From: Gordius sp. MW1
Taxonomy: Eukaryota > Nematomorpha > Gordioida > Gordea > Gordiidae
Direction of reading: 5' to 3'
Length of the DNA: 64,000 nt
Assembly (NCBI GenBank): GCA_964036665.1
Contig: OZ038526.1
Location: 19,344,001-19,408,000 of the forward strand
Part shown: positions 43,661 to 54,709 of the stretch, piece by piece
How positions within the stretch are numbered: position 1 is the stretch's first letter
Layout: every line of letters begins with the position of its first letter
Made by a program: the position numbers and the translations under genes
Notes under the pieces: model-generated
Seen by the model: only the letters and a program-made list of their open reading frames with translations
The model's database searches: none
Told to the model about the DNA's origin: nothing

Positions 43661-46255
43661 ATAGCCCCGAAAAATCGTTTTTTTCAATAAATATTTTATA
43701 TTTTATATTTTCTTAACAAAAATTTTTTACTTATACCTTATGGAAAATTACACATAAGGTTTGAATTTTGATTTAATATCATTACTTTAAAAAATAATTA
43801 GAAAGATAATAGTAACCCAGGACTACGACTAGCCCCGGTCTCCCCTACTGATTGTATAATATTTAAATAATTTTTGTTTAATGCTCTCATTAATTTATTA
43901 AAACTTTCTGACCCCCCCCCCCTTAGGCATTCCTGCCTACACCACTGATTATTATTATTATTATAAGAACTATATTATCTGCTCAATAAAAGTGTGCATT
44001 AAAAGTTCACTTAAAAAGTTAACCTTTAGATAATAATAGTAATATGGCATCAATTTAATATCATAAATCTTCAAAATATCTTTTCGCATAATGACTTATT
44101 TCACAATTACCTGTTTAACATAAAATAGTTGATAATAAAGGGTCTATCAGTAATTGTAAGAACATGTGTATTAACGTTAATTCGACATTCTATTTTAACG
44201 TTCGACTTTCCACGGTTTGAATTTTGCAAGTGCATATAATTGTATTTTTAGTTAGAAACCATATATAGATTAACATTTAGCGAAATAGGACAATAAACAA
44301 CCAGCCTCTCAATGAGCACTTTCGACTTCCCTTTTCTCAGCCCTACTTCCTATTTCAAACGACTATGCAGCGACGATCAGATCAATGTCGATTGTTTGAC
44401 ATGGACCTAAACTCTGTCAGTGCATTACTATGAGGTCAGGTATGTTTAAATTTTTCTGCCGAACCTTTTTAAATGTCCGTCCGGCCAAGCCCAACATAGA
44501 GCTGCCCGTAGTGACAAAATAATACACTATAAGAATCTCGTTGGGCCTGAATTGCCCGAAGGAAAATTACTCGGCCCGTGAGCCTGGCCGGGCTTTTCTT
44601 GGTAAGCACTCTTAAATTTTCTCCCAAATCTACTCAGAACTTCGAAGCATATCATATTTAGGTAATTTATCTCATTATTAAAAACATAGATTTTTAACGT
44701 TTAATTAGGCAAGTTAAAATGGTTTATATTAGTTTCTTCCTCCCCAATATTAGAAATTGAATATTTTGGGCAAATAATAAGAAACGATTCCTTTTCATTT
44801 TATAACAAGCACAAGTTTTTTTTTATAATTAATTTTAGAATTAGAAACTTGTAATCTATAATTGAATTTCAAATCAACTAAGGTATTTAAATATTTTTAT
44901 CAGCGCGATACCGGCATAGTCCTTATAATAACATTGAGTTTTTCCACAGAATTTGGGTTATTAACTTGGTGTCGATGTGTTAACCCGAAACCTTCCCCCT
45001 TCCTTGCCTAAGCCACTGTGACTTATATATTGCTAAACTATTCACTAGAATTCAGATTTTGCTAAATTATTCGTCTGAACCTTGCTCGGCCATAACTCAT
45101 TGCGCTTTAATTTGTTTTATCCAAATATTTAAATAAAAAACACCTAAATAACTTCTTAATTAAAAGAATTTAGCATCTATTTTTATTTTATATTATTATG
45201 GTGTTAAATCGTCCAAACTAATTATATAATAGAATCGTATATTAAAAATTCTAAAGGATATTAAATGGAGCTTCGAGATCGCTAAAACAACCTCGAGGTT
45301 TCGATAAATAAAAATTAGAAACTATCGTATTTTAAGTTCTCGTTTGTGAAAAGTCTAATTCATCGAATTCCAAACTAAGTAAACACTCATCGTCTAATAT
45401 TAAAAACAAATCCTTGAATATATTTCTAATTCAGTAGGAACTACAAATAATTAATTAAATGATCTTATAAAATTAAGTGGTGTAGGTTTAATACTGAACG
45501 GAAAAAATAAATCAGATGTAAAAATCCCCTCGCCTAAACTTCAAATTTAAGATATTTGCCTAGACGGGCTTAGTCTCTCTAATCACTATAACAATCGCAT
45601 TTAAATGTTTAATAAATAACTTTAGTTAATAATTTGGATTGCTTTAACAATAATCAAATTTTTCTATAATCCCCTGTGCTGGTGATTTTTATATTACATT
45701 TTAAGTTAACAATTTAGAAATATTTATTGAGTATTGGGTCCAGGGCATATTATTGTTTTTTTAAATTAAGATTTTCGAAACTTTATTTTAAAAATTAAAT
45801 TTTAGCCAGATAAATATAGAAAATGGTCCTTAAACAAAATTATTTTCGGTTTTGTAAATATGGTATATAGGTATCCTTTTAAATTAACATCTGCATCTGA
45901 CAGGAAGTAGTTTATTAAAATCACACTATTAATGAAGTTCACTTGAAACGGTTAAAATTTTACTTTGAACACTAAAAAATTCAAAATCAAATACACTTTC
46001 TGTCTATAATTAATTCGGTCATTAAATTAATTTGGCCCCGACATAGTAGAATTCTAATTTATTTTCATTCAGTCATGATGCAGATTTATAACCATTTAAC
46101 AAAAACATTATATTCAATTAAATAGGAGTTGTTTAGGCTTGAATCTATTATTAATGAATGCGAATTCTTGACTTCATAACCGTAAGAACAAAGTAATTTG
46201 GATCTGACTTGATCTCACAGACTTCACCTTAAATCCTAAAAATGCTATTTCATAT
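43661..46255. other. Gene-poor interval with minor repeat ends
   Basis: 43905-43945 (C11 run then GGCATTCCTGCCTACACCACTG) looks like one hAT-type end. 44470-44605 holds CCGGCCAAGCCC/GGCCCGTGAGCCTGGCCGGG words similar to the GGCCCG elements. The remainder is AT-rich without supportable genes, apart from the small frame at 44312. Confidence 0.35.
44312..44410 (+). CDS. Small open frame with a TATA-like upstream, unrecognised
   Basis: 32 codons (MSTFDFPFLSPTSYFKRL, CSDDQINVDCLTWT) with composition less AT-rich than its surroundings. A TATATAGA lies about 45 bases upstream, the same spacing as in the receptor gene, and a strong donor-like CAG|GTATGT follows at about 44438-44446. Either a tiny peptide, a first exon, or chance. 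Confidence 0.15.
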   Translation: MSTFDFPFLSPTSYFKRLCSDDQINVDCLTWT

Positions 46256-46261
46256 ATATCT

Positions 46262-46440
46262 GTATATATAACTCGGGCCTTCGGCCCTCGTGGGAAGGGG
46301 GAGGGGGAAGGGAAGGGGAAACGAAACTCATCTATACTCCGTATAAATGTATCATATTTGCTATGCAATTTATGGGCGAGAAAGGTGCGAAGGGGCGAGA
46401 ATGCCCATAGGTGGGTATTAAATGCAAAATTATTTGTTAA
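46262..46440 (-). repeat. Modular repeat, terminal G-rich module
   Basis: Reads ACTCGGGCCTTCGGCCCTCG, then a GGGAAGGGGG tract, TATTTGCTATGCAATTTATG, GGGCGAGAAAGGTG and a GGGTATTAAATGC end. Near copies lie at 60755-60930 and, reversed and split, at 13340-13486 plus 14643-14670. GGGCCTTCGGCCC is a perfect stem-loop. Confidence 0.8.
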
Positions 46441-46740
46441 TTATTAATTTATACAAATATTTAAAAAGTTAAATGGTATTAACAAGAACAATATATTAAT
46501 TTTAAAAAATAAAAAAATTTGCCCTCCCCGGGACTCGAACCCACATCAGTAGAGGCATAGGTTTCTGTAGGGGCACAGGGACCCATATCAGTAGAGGCGT
46601 AGGCCCTTGTAGGAAAGGGCATAGGGTAATTATCAATGTTAATATACCCAATTCAAAAACGAAAAAATAAAATTTCGATTTATTTAGCCAATGGTCATTT
46701 TTTTCATTGGTCAGTAGCCAGCGGACGGTCAAAAATTCAT

Positions 46741-48758
46741 ATTATTAATGGTATTAACAAGAACAGAATATTATTTTAATTTTAAAAAAAATAAAAAAAT
46801 AAATTCGTCCTCTCCTGGGATTGAGCACGAGCCTACAGGACACAAGCCGAGCGCTATAACCACTCACACCCTGCTGGTATTATAATTGTAGAAGTTTTTA
46901 TGTTATTTATATAGATAATGAAATAATAAAGTTGTGTTTTATGTTTAGAAAATCAATATATTTCATCGGTCAGTAGCCAGCGGACGGTCAAAAAGTCATA
47001 ATATCAATGGTATTCACAAGAACAAAATATTAATTTAATTTAAAAAAAAATTAAAAAAATTCGTCCTCTCCGGGGATTGAACTCTAGACCTCCAGGTCAC
47101 AAAGCTGGTGCCAATAACTTGGTGGACGACGGACGACAAACGGACAACAAAAAACGAGCCCATAAATTGCATGCAATTAATATACTTACGATTTTAATGA
47201 ATTATAAGTTTTTGTGCGTGATAATAATAAAAATATACCTTTGTTAGAATATAGCTAATATTTAATTTCAGACAATTTATCTCCCTTAAAAAACTTAGGA
47301 AGAACGTTTAGCTAGGTTGTGAGGCGATCCCTTCTAGGGGAGGGCATAGGGTAATTATTATCAATGTTAACCTAATATACCAATTCAAAAACGAAAAAAA
47401 TAAATTGCATAGCAATTAAAAATTTCGATTTACAATTTGTTCTAAAATAATTAATTGAAGGATGGATAATTATTAAAAATATGCTTCTATGATCGACCAC
47501 GTGATAATAATAATTGCCCTCCTGTTTTTCGATTACAATTAAAATGGTTAAAATATTATTGTTAAGTTACATCAAAGACTTTAAAGCAGTTATAAAAAGT
47601 TTATATATACATGTAATTTTTTGATTAAAATTTTGACAAAATGCGAATTTTATTTTTTCTAAACAAAATTTTTTTTACTTTTGCCTTATGGAAAAATAAT
47701 GGTTTAAATTTTGATTTAATATCATTTTTATTTTAAAAAATAATTAGAAAGATACTTAAAAACAATTTAGCGAATGGTCATTTTTTCATTGATCAGTAGC
47801 CAGGACACGGTCAAAAAGGATATAAATACATAAGAGACGATTAAAAAACGAAAAAAATATTTCAAATCACAATTTGGCCAATGATCACTTTTTTCCATTG
47901 GTCAGTAACAATAGACGGTGTATAAATACATACGAGTTAAAAAAACGAAAAAAAAATTTTGATTTACACTTTGGCCAATGGTGATTTTTTCCATTGGTCA
48001 GCAGCCAACGACCGACCAAAAAGTTACATTATCAATGGTATTAACAAAAACAATATATTAATTTGAAAAAAAACGAAAAAAAAAATTTGATTCACACTTT
48101 GGTCAATAATGATTTTTTTCATTTGTGTGTAGCCAGCGGACGGTCAAAAAGTCATATAATCAATGGTATTAACAAGAACAATATATTAATTTAATTTAAA
48201 AAAAAAATAAAATTTTGCCCTCTCCGGGATTCGAACCCACATTAATAGAGGCATAGTCTTTTGTAGGGGCACAGGGACCCATATCAGTAGGGGCATAGGC
48301 ATTTGTAGGGGAGGGCATAGGGTAATTAACAATGTTAACCAATTCAAAAACGAAAAAAAAATTTCGATTTATACTTTGGCCAATGGTCATTTTTTCATTG
48401 GTCAGTAGCCAGAACACTGTCAAAAAGTCATATTATCAATGGTATTCACAAGAACAATATATTAATTTAATTTAAAAAAAATAGAAATTTTGCCCTCTCC
48501 GGGATTCGAACCCACATTAGTAAAGGCATAGGCTTTTGTAGGGGCACAGGGACCCACATTAGTAAAGGCATAGGCTTTTGTAGGGGCATAGGGACCCATA
48601 TTAGTAGAGGCGTAGGCCCTTGTAGGAAAGGGCATAGGGTATTTATCAATGTTAACCTAATATACCGAATTCAAAGACGAAAAAACAAAATTTCGATTTA
48701 TTTGGCCAATGGTCATTTTTTTCATTGGTCAGTAGCCAGCGGACGGTCAAAAATTCAT
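46741..48758 (+). repeat. 2.0-kb tandem duplication, copy 1
   Basis: Aligned base by base at an offset of 2018 with 48759-50770, with only scattered differences and small indels. Includes several modular units and the piece from ACGAGCCCATAAATTGCATG to about 47760 that is otherwise unique. Recent event. Confidence 0.93.
46803..46872 (-). repeat. tRNA-derived segment (SINE-like head or tRNA relic)
   Basis: On the minus strand: GTGAGTGGTTATAGCGCTCG (A-box-like D-arm), a short variable middle, then CGTGCTCAATCCCAGGAG and AGAGGAC. This is the order of a tRNA's D-arm and T-arm, but the 5' acceptor strand is not clearly paired and the T-loop is altered, so a working tRNA is unlikely. A duplicate lies at 48821-48890. 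Confidence 0.55.
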
Positions 48759-50770
48759 ATTATTAATGGTATTAACAAGAACAGAATATTATTTTAATTT
48801 TAAAAAAAATAAAAAAATAAATTCGTCCTCTCCTGGGATTGAGAACGAGCCTACAGGACACAAGCCGAGCGCTATAACCACTCACACCCTGCTGGTATTA
48901 TAATTGTAGAAGTTTTTATGTTATTTATATAGATAATGAAATAATAAAGTTGTGTTTTATGTTTAGAAAATCAATATATTTCATCGGTCAGTAGCCAGCG
49001 GACGGTCAAAAAGTCAAAATATCAATGGTATTCACAAGAACAAAATATTAATTTAATTTAAAAAAAAATTAAAAAAATTCGTCCTCTCCGGGGATTGAAC
49101 TCTAGACCTCCAGGTCACAAAGCTGGTGCCAATAACTTGGTGGACGACGGACGACAAACGGACAACAAAAAACGAGCCCATAAATTGCATGCAATTAATA
49201 TACTTACGATTTTAATGAATTATAAATTTTTGTGCGTGATAATAATAAAAATATACCTTTGTTAGAATATAGCTAATATTTAATTTCAGACAATTTATCT
49301 CCCTTAAAAAACTTAGGAAGAACGTTTAGCTAGGTTGTGAGGCGATCCCTTCTAGGGGAGGGCATAGGGTAATTATTATCAATGTTAACCTATTATACCA
49401 ATTCAAAAACGAAAAAAATAAATTGCATAGCAATTAAAAATTTCGATTTAAAATTTGTTCTAAAATAATTAATTGAAGGATGGATAATTATTAAAAATAT
49501 GCTTCTATGATCGACCACGTGATAATAATAATTGCCCTCCTGTTTTTCGATTACAATTAAAATGGTTAAAATATTATTGTTAAGTTACATCAAAGACTTT
49601 AAAGCAGTTATAAAAAGTTTATATATACATGTAATTTTTTGATTAAAATTTTGACAAAATGCGAATTTTATTTTTTCTAAACAAAATTTTTTTTACTTTT
49701 GCCTTATGGAAAAATAATGGTTTAAATTTTGATTTAATATCATTTTTATTTTAAAAAATAATTAGAAAGATACTTAAAAACAATTTAGCGAATGGTCATT
49801 TTTTCATTGATCAGTAGCCAGGACACGGTCAAAAAGGATATAAATACATAAGAGACGATTAAAAAACGAAAATAAAATTTCAAATCACAATTTGGCCAAT
49901 GATCACTTTTTTCCATTGGTCAGTAACAATAGACGGTGTATAAATACATACGAGTTAAAAAAACGAAAAAAAAATTTTGATTTACACTTTGGCCAATGGT
50001 GATTTTTTCCATTGGTCAGCAGCCAACGGACGACCAAAAAGTTACATTATCAATGGTATTAACAAAAACAATATATTAATTTGAAAAAAAACGAAAAAAA
50101 AAATTTGATTCACACTTTGGTCAATAATGATTTTTTTCATTTGTGTGTAGCCAGCGGACGGTCAAAAAGTCATATAATCAATGGTATTAAAAGAACAATA
50201 TATTAATTTAATTTAAACAAAAAAATAAAATTTTGCCCTCTCCGGGATTCGAACCCACATTAATAGAGGCATAGTCTTTTGTAGGGGCACAGGGACCCAT
50301 ATCAGTAGGGGCATAGGCATTTGTAGGGGAGGGCATAAGGTAATTAACAATGTTAACCAATTCAAAAACGAAAAAAAAATTTCGATTTATACTTTGGCCA
50401 ATGGTCATTTTTTCATTGGTCAGTAGCCAGAACACAAGTCATATTATCAACGGTATTCACAAGAACAATATATTAATTTAATTTAAAAAAAATAGAAATT
50501 TTGCCCTCTCCGGGATTCGAACCCACATTAGTAAAGGCATAGGCTTTTGTAGGGGCACAGGGACCCACATTAGTAAAGGCATAGGCTTTTGTAGGGGCAT
50601 AGGGACCCATATTAGTAGAGGCGTAGGCCCTTGTAGGAAAGGGCATAGGGTATTTATCAATGTTAACCTAATATACCGAATTCAAAGACGAAAAAACAAA
50701 ATTTCGATTTATTTGGCCAATGGTCATTTTTTTCATTGGTCAGTAGCCAGCGGACGGTCAAAAATTCATA
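48759..50770 (+). repeat. 2.0-kb tandem duplication, copy 2
   Basis: The partner of 46741-48758. Its last ~290 bp (50480-50770) equal 48470-48758, which fixes the repeat period. After 50770 the sequence turns to a different unit variant. Confidence 0.93.
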
Positions 50771-50945
50771 TTTTCAATGTTATTAACAAGAACAAAATAT
50801 TAATTTAATTTAAAAAAAATTAAAAAATTCGTCCTCTCCTTGGATTGAACTCAAGACCTCCAGGTCATAAAGCTGGGGCCAATAACTTGGTGGACGACGG
50901 ACGACAGACGGACAACAAAAAACGAGCCCATAAATTGCATAGCAA

Positions 50946-51717
50946 TTAATATAAATTGCAGTTAATATATATATATCAGATCTTATAATAATGTGCATAA
51001 ATATTACCAGTTAAAGTGGTCCTCCTATATGCTAATAGCGAGCAAAGTGGTACCAAATGACTGTTAGTCGCAAGGCTTGCCTCAGGTGATAATTCTTTGT
51101 CTATTATTATTTTAGTCAGCAACATGGGAATTTAAAGCGTGCATGAAAGATATTAAACGCAAATTTAGTAGAATAAAAAACAAAAAATTAGATGTTAATT
51201 AAATTAATAAATGGTCTCTCATAAACCTCGTTAATTCAGCACACTAAATTGCCAATAACATGCAATTAGAAAAACCAATTCCGGTTTATTATATGAAGTA
51301 TTGCTCTCGTCATTCAATTTTCTTTTAAGCAGTCTTACGTGCTAAACTCTAGAGTAATTGAATCTTTTTTAATGTAAAGAGTTAACCAAAAGAAGGTTCT
51401 TATTTTTAATGTTATTAGAGATTTTAATCCCTGCAACGGAAGCCCGAATTGTTGATGGCGCGCAGTAGGTTTAGCATACACAATTTTTTAATCAATTATG
51501 AGGCTCTAAAACTAATTTTAAATATTTGCGTGTTTAAAAATTTAAGATGATAACCTATAGATTTAAATAATAAATCTGAATAGGACATGCCAAGCGGTTT
51601 AATGTTAAGGTAAAGATTTACTTAGCAAAGGGAAGAACTTTGCAAAGAATGTTTTCGTTCGATTGGGTTTGCAAGGTTTTGAGTTTGTTGGTTTTTTTTA
51701 AGTTTAGGCCTTGACCT
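50946..51717. other. AT-rich interval
   Basis: No gene or clear repeat. Confidence 0.3.
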
Positions 51718-51725
51718 TAGGCGGG

Positions 51726-51853
51726 CATGGGCTTAGCTATGAAATCCAATAATTTGTTGAAATTTATTAAGATAAAATTACAAAAAATGATTATTTTGCC
51801 CCTCCCTAAATCATTATTGCCCCCCTCTAATTCCAATGCTAAGTACGCCCATG
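51726..51853 (-). mobile_element. hAT-type MITE, CATGGGCGTAGCC family (copy F)
   Basis: 128 bp, CATGGGCTTAGC...GTACGCCCATG, flanked by TAGGCGGG (51718-51725) and TAGACGGG (51854-51861), a 7-of-8 match. The G-rich end seen in other copies is missing here. The 82-codon + frame starting at 51727 is incidental. Confidence 0.85.
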
Positions 51854-51861
51854 TAGACGGG

Positions 51862-53610
51862 TATAAAATGAATGGCTATTGCCCCAACGAAACGTATCAA
51901 TCTAGACACTATTCGTCGCAGGAAAATGAGTCAGAATCAGGGGCCGAACTGACAGTAGGCTCGTATGTTTTATAAGCTGTGCGACTGTAGACTTAGCTTT
52001 GTGCAAAGGACTGCTTTCCTCTAAAATACCTGCTGCTAGCTGCACTTGCTGAATAACAGACTTAAAATGAAGTCTGAGAGGCAAATGTAAAAGCATAAAA
52101 ATTTATAAAGCAATTCATCTTTTAAACATCAAAAATTTAACTGAGTAATAGTTAAATGTATGCCAGCATCATGGACCTTTATGTGATTTTCCTCATATAC
52201 CTATATTTAATAGGATTGATAATCTCCATTTACGTGATATCACGTTATGTGAAATTCTTATAACATACTCTAAACACAAATTATAAAAATATTAAGAGTG
52301 ACTTAATTTTAAACCTGCTAATTCATGACAGCCGGCATCTATTCCACAATTCCAACCAGCGACAGGTATTTTGCTAGAGGAGAGCAACACTTTTCTAGAG
52401 CGGAGTTTACTATTGACTCCGCTTCTGTAACAAACTAGTCCTCTGTCAATTTGGCTCCTAATTCTGAGTCGCTTTCCGGCGATGAAGAAGCAAGGACTGT
52501 CAGGATTGACACGACGCTCACCCTTGCTTATTTCTCGGCGCAGGCGGGAGAACAACCCTACGCTTTTAACGAGGGTCGAACGCTCTAATTTTAAAGTTTT
52601 GCCCAGTTATTATAAATTGGCTATAGTAGCATGAAACGGGGGCCAGTGTAAGTCCTCTGGAATTAAGTGGGCTACATTTAATGATAAACTTCCACAGTAC
52701 TGCACTTAGATATCCCTTAATTATTATTTAAACGCCAATTACAAGTAAATCTATTTAAATATCAAATATAATAAAACCAACTTAAGTAAGAGCTTAAATA
52801 ACGTAAAATTTATATTTATATTCAAAGAAATTGCCAAATTGTGGTATAACTTAATTGAATTATAATTTTCCTTATTTAACATAAAGCATAAGGCAGTTTA
52901 TAAATTTCATTTGCGGACAAGCGATATCGCGCAACTATTAAAGGCAATAATTCTTAACGTGCCACCAATTTTACAATGTAAACTTCCATAAAAATGATGT
53001 GGAATAAACCCTTGTCAAAATATACAAACTACCAACGTCCCAACTTAAAAAAAATTGAATAAATGACGCAGGTTTTAAATAAAATTATAGCAACCCATTC
53101 TTTTCCTCCCCACAAAAATTTATTAAAAATGGTCATTACCAAATTTTGGTAGAAACCATGATTTATAACATATCGATACCTGAGAATTGGAGTGCTCTAT
53201 CTGCCCAAAACTCCGAAGTTTGAAATGCTTTAAAATAACTGTTGTAGTTGTGTAAATAAATTTGTTTAAGTGTTTAAATTTTAATTTGGTTAAGTATGCA
53301 CACGTCACTTAAAGTTAACGCAGATTAACCTACGCAGACGAACCTACGAGCTTACGCAAATGAGCTAGGAAGGACGGGGCACGAATTGGCTGTATATTGG
53401 GAAGAAACGAGCGAGGAAAAGAGATATTGCACATCACCCAATCTCGCCTATCGCAATTATTTTTCCCCCGCCCATCATGCAAAGTCTACTTTTATACCCA
53501 AAATAATAACATTATACCGCGAATACGTACATTGGTCAAACGCTATTTTAGTTGTTTGACAATAAACCAGGTCTATTAGAATAACATTTTAACAAATCAT
53601 TTTATTTAAT
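51862..53610. other. Intergenic with two less AT-rich patches
   Basis: 51890-52090 and 52310-52570 are richer in G+C than the surroundings and hold open frames of 64 codons (51902-52096, minus) and 87 codons (52292-52555, minus; GERRVNPDSPCFFIAGKRLR). Neither shows a motif I recognise. They could be exons or untranslated regions of an unseen gene. Confidence 0.25.
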
Positions 53611-53619
53611 TAAGTTTGG

Positions 53620-53900
53620 TAATTTAAACTATTAGCATCTGTAATAAATACAAGGGAATAATATAGTAGAAATTGTTGGATATAAGATCTGGCTCCTCTT
53701 AGGATTCTAGAGATAGTGTTAGGAAAGGAATTGGTTGAGAAAGATTTGCTCCATGGTGAAGCAGGTGGTTGGTTAATTGATGGGGACCATTGTAAGGGTG
53801 TGAGGCAAATGGGGCTCGGGGGGGGGTTACCAGAATATGGCCATCTCGCAGATACAGGGCCATGCCAGAAACAATTGTGTTTATCAAGCAGTCGTAGCCA
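53620..53900 (-). mobile_element. LINE fragment, N-terminal part, same family as 21735-24728
   Basis: The minus-strand translation LDKHNCFWHGPVSARWPYSG and NSFPNTISRILRGAR matches LDKHNFFWIHGSVSSRCPSS and NSFPNTISRIPREAR of the longer copy. Only about 280 bp remain. A G-run (53818-53827) replaces the usual proline codons. Confidence 0.8.
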
Positions 53901-53942
53901 AGGGGGACGGCAAAAATTTAAAATTTTCTTTTGATTAATCAA

Positions 53943-54560
53943 TAAATTATTTAAAAGAATTAAGAGTATTTATAGTTGCATAAAGACTAAGACACTTATA
54001 AATACTTCAAAGGTTTATATGTATATACTTTTTCTTTTTAAATTAAATTTGCGACAAAAAACCTTCAATCATTATTCCTATTTCAAATTCATTTATTTAT
54101 TTGTGAGCATCTTCCCCCAAATTATCTGGTGCTCCTACACCTAATAAGTAGTAATTTTTTAAATTATAGGGATTGTTCTGTTCGGCAATCTGAATGTTTG
54201 ATTTTCCTTTATCTTAATAAAATTTCAGCTATACATCCTTACTAGGCAAACAATTGTAGAAAAAGGATTTTTACATTCAACAGGTGATTGATTCTATTAG
54301 CCGATAAAGTTGCATCTTGGAAAATCTTTATGAGAAACAGTGTTCCGAAACAAGTTTTTATTCGCAAAAGCGAAAGCTAATTTATATAATTTAGATTTTA
54401 AATCTAGATCCGATCTGTCACGAGGCAAAATTTTCGTACTAATATCACAACTAAATCCATCGATATTTATTAAAATTAACAAATTTTATCTCCTTGATCG
54501 AATCCTTTATTATACAAGTTAATGAATGGTTTTCAATAAAAACCAAGTAGCTAACTTGAA
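53943..54560. other. AT-rich interval
   Basis: No gene. The open frames near 54300-54520 on both strands overlap each other and look like chance. Confidence 0.3.
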
Positions 54561-54709
54561 ATTTTGTTTCCGCAGATTTATTGCGCTGGTGTGGTAACCC
54601 ACGTGCCTGATGTTTTTAATGCTGTGATTGGCGCGGTACCAACGCTCTATCTTTACATCTTCGCTTATTCTATTCAACTGTTTATTTTTATATCTGTGCT
54701 TCTATTTCT

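Larger units (their letters stand above)
46441..50945 (-). repeat. Array of modular tRNA-like/CCAAT-hairpin units
   Basis: Tandem units in minus orientation. Each has, in + direction here, TTTGCCCTCTCCGGGATTCG (the reverse of a B-box GGTTCGAATCCCGGAG), ACCCACATTAGTA, GTAGGGGCACAGGGACCCAT, GGGCATAGGGTAATTATCAA, AAAACGAAAAAA, then GGCCAATGGTCA..TCATTGGTCAGTAGCC, CGGACGGTCAAAAAGTCA and AATGGTATTAACAAGAACAA. Some units carry a fuller tRNA-like segment (46803-46870, 47066-47105). Open frames rich in Pro/Leu/Met here are by-products of the repeats. Confidence 0.85.

Noticed and set aside
46803-46872. Functional tRNA gene
   Set aside because: A- and B-box-like words are present, but acceptor pairing is poor and the segment is repeated as part of a mobile unit; treated as tRNA-derived.
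46502-50998. Several 60-76 codon Pro/Leu/Met-rich frames (minus strand)
   Set aside because: All are translations of the modular repeat (TPLLIWVPMPLQKPMPLL and similar) and recur with it; no start, stop or codon pattern supports a protein.
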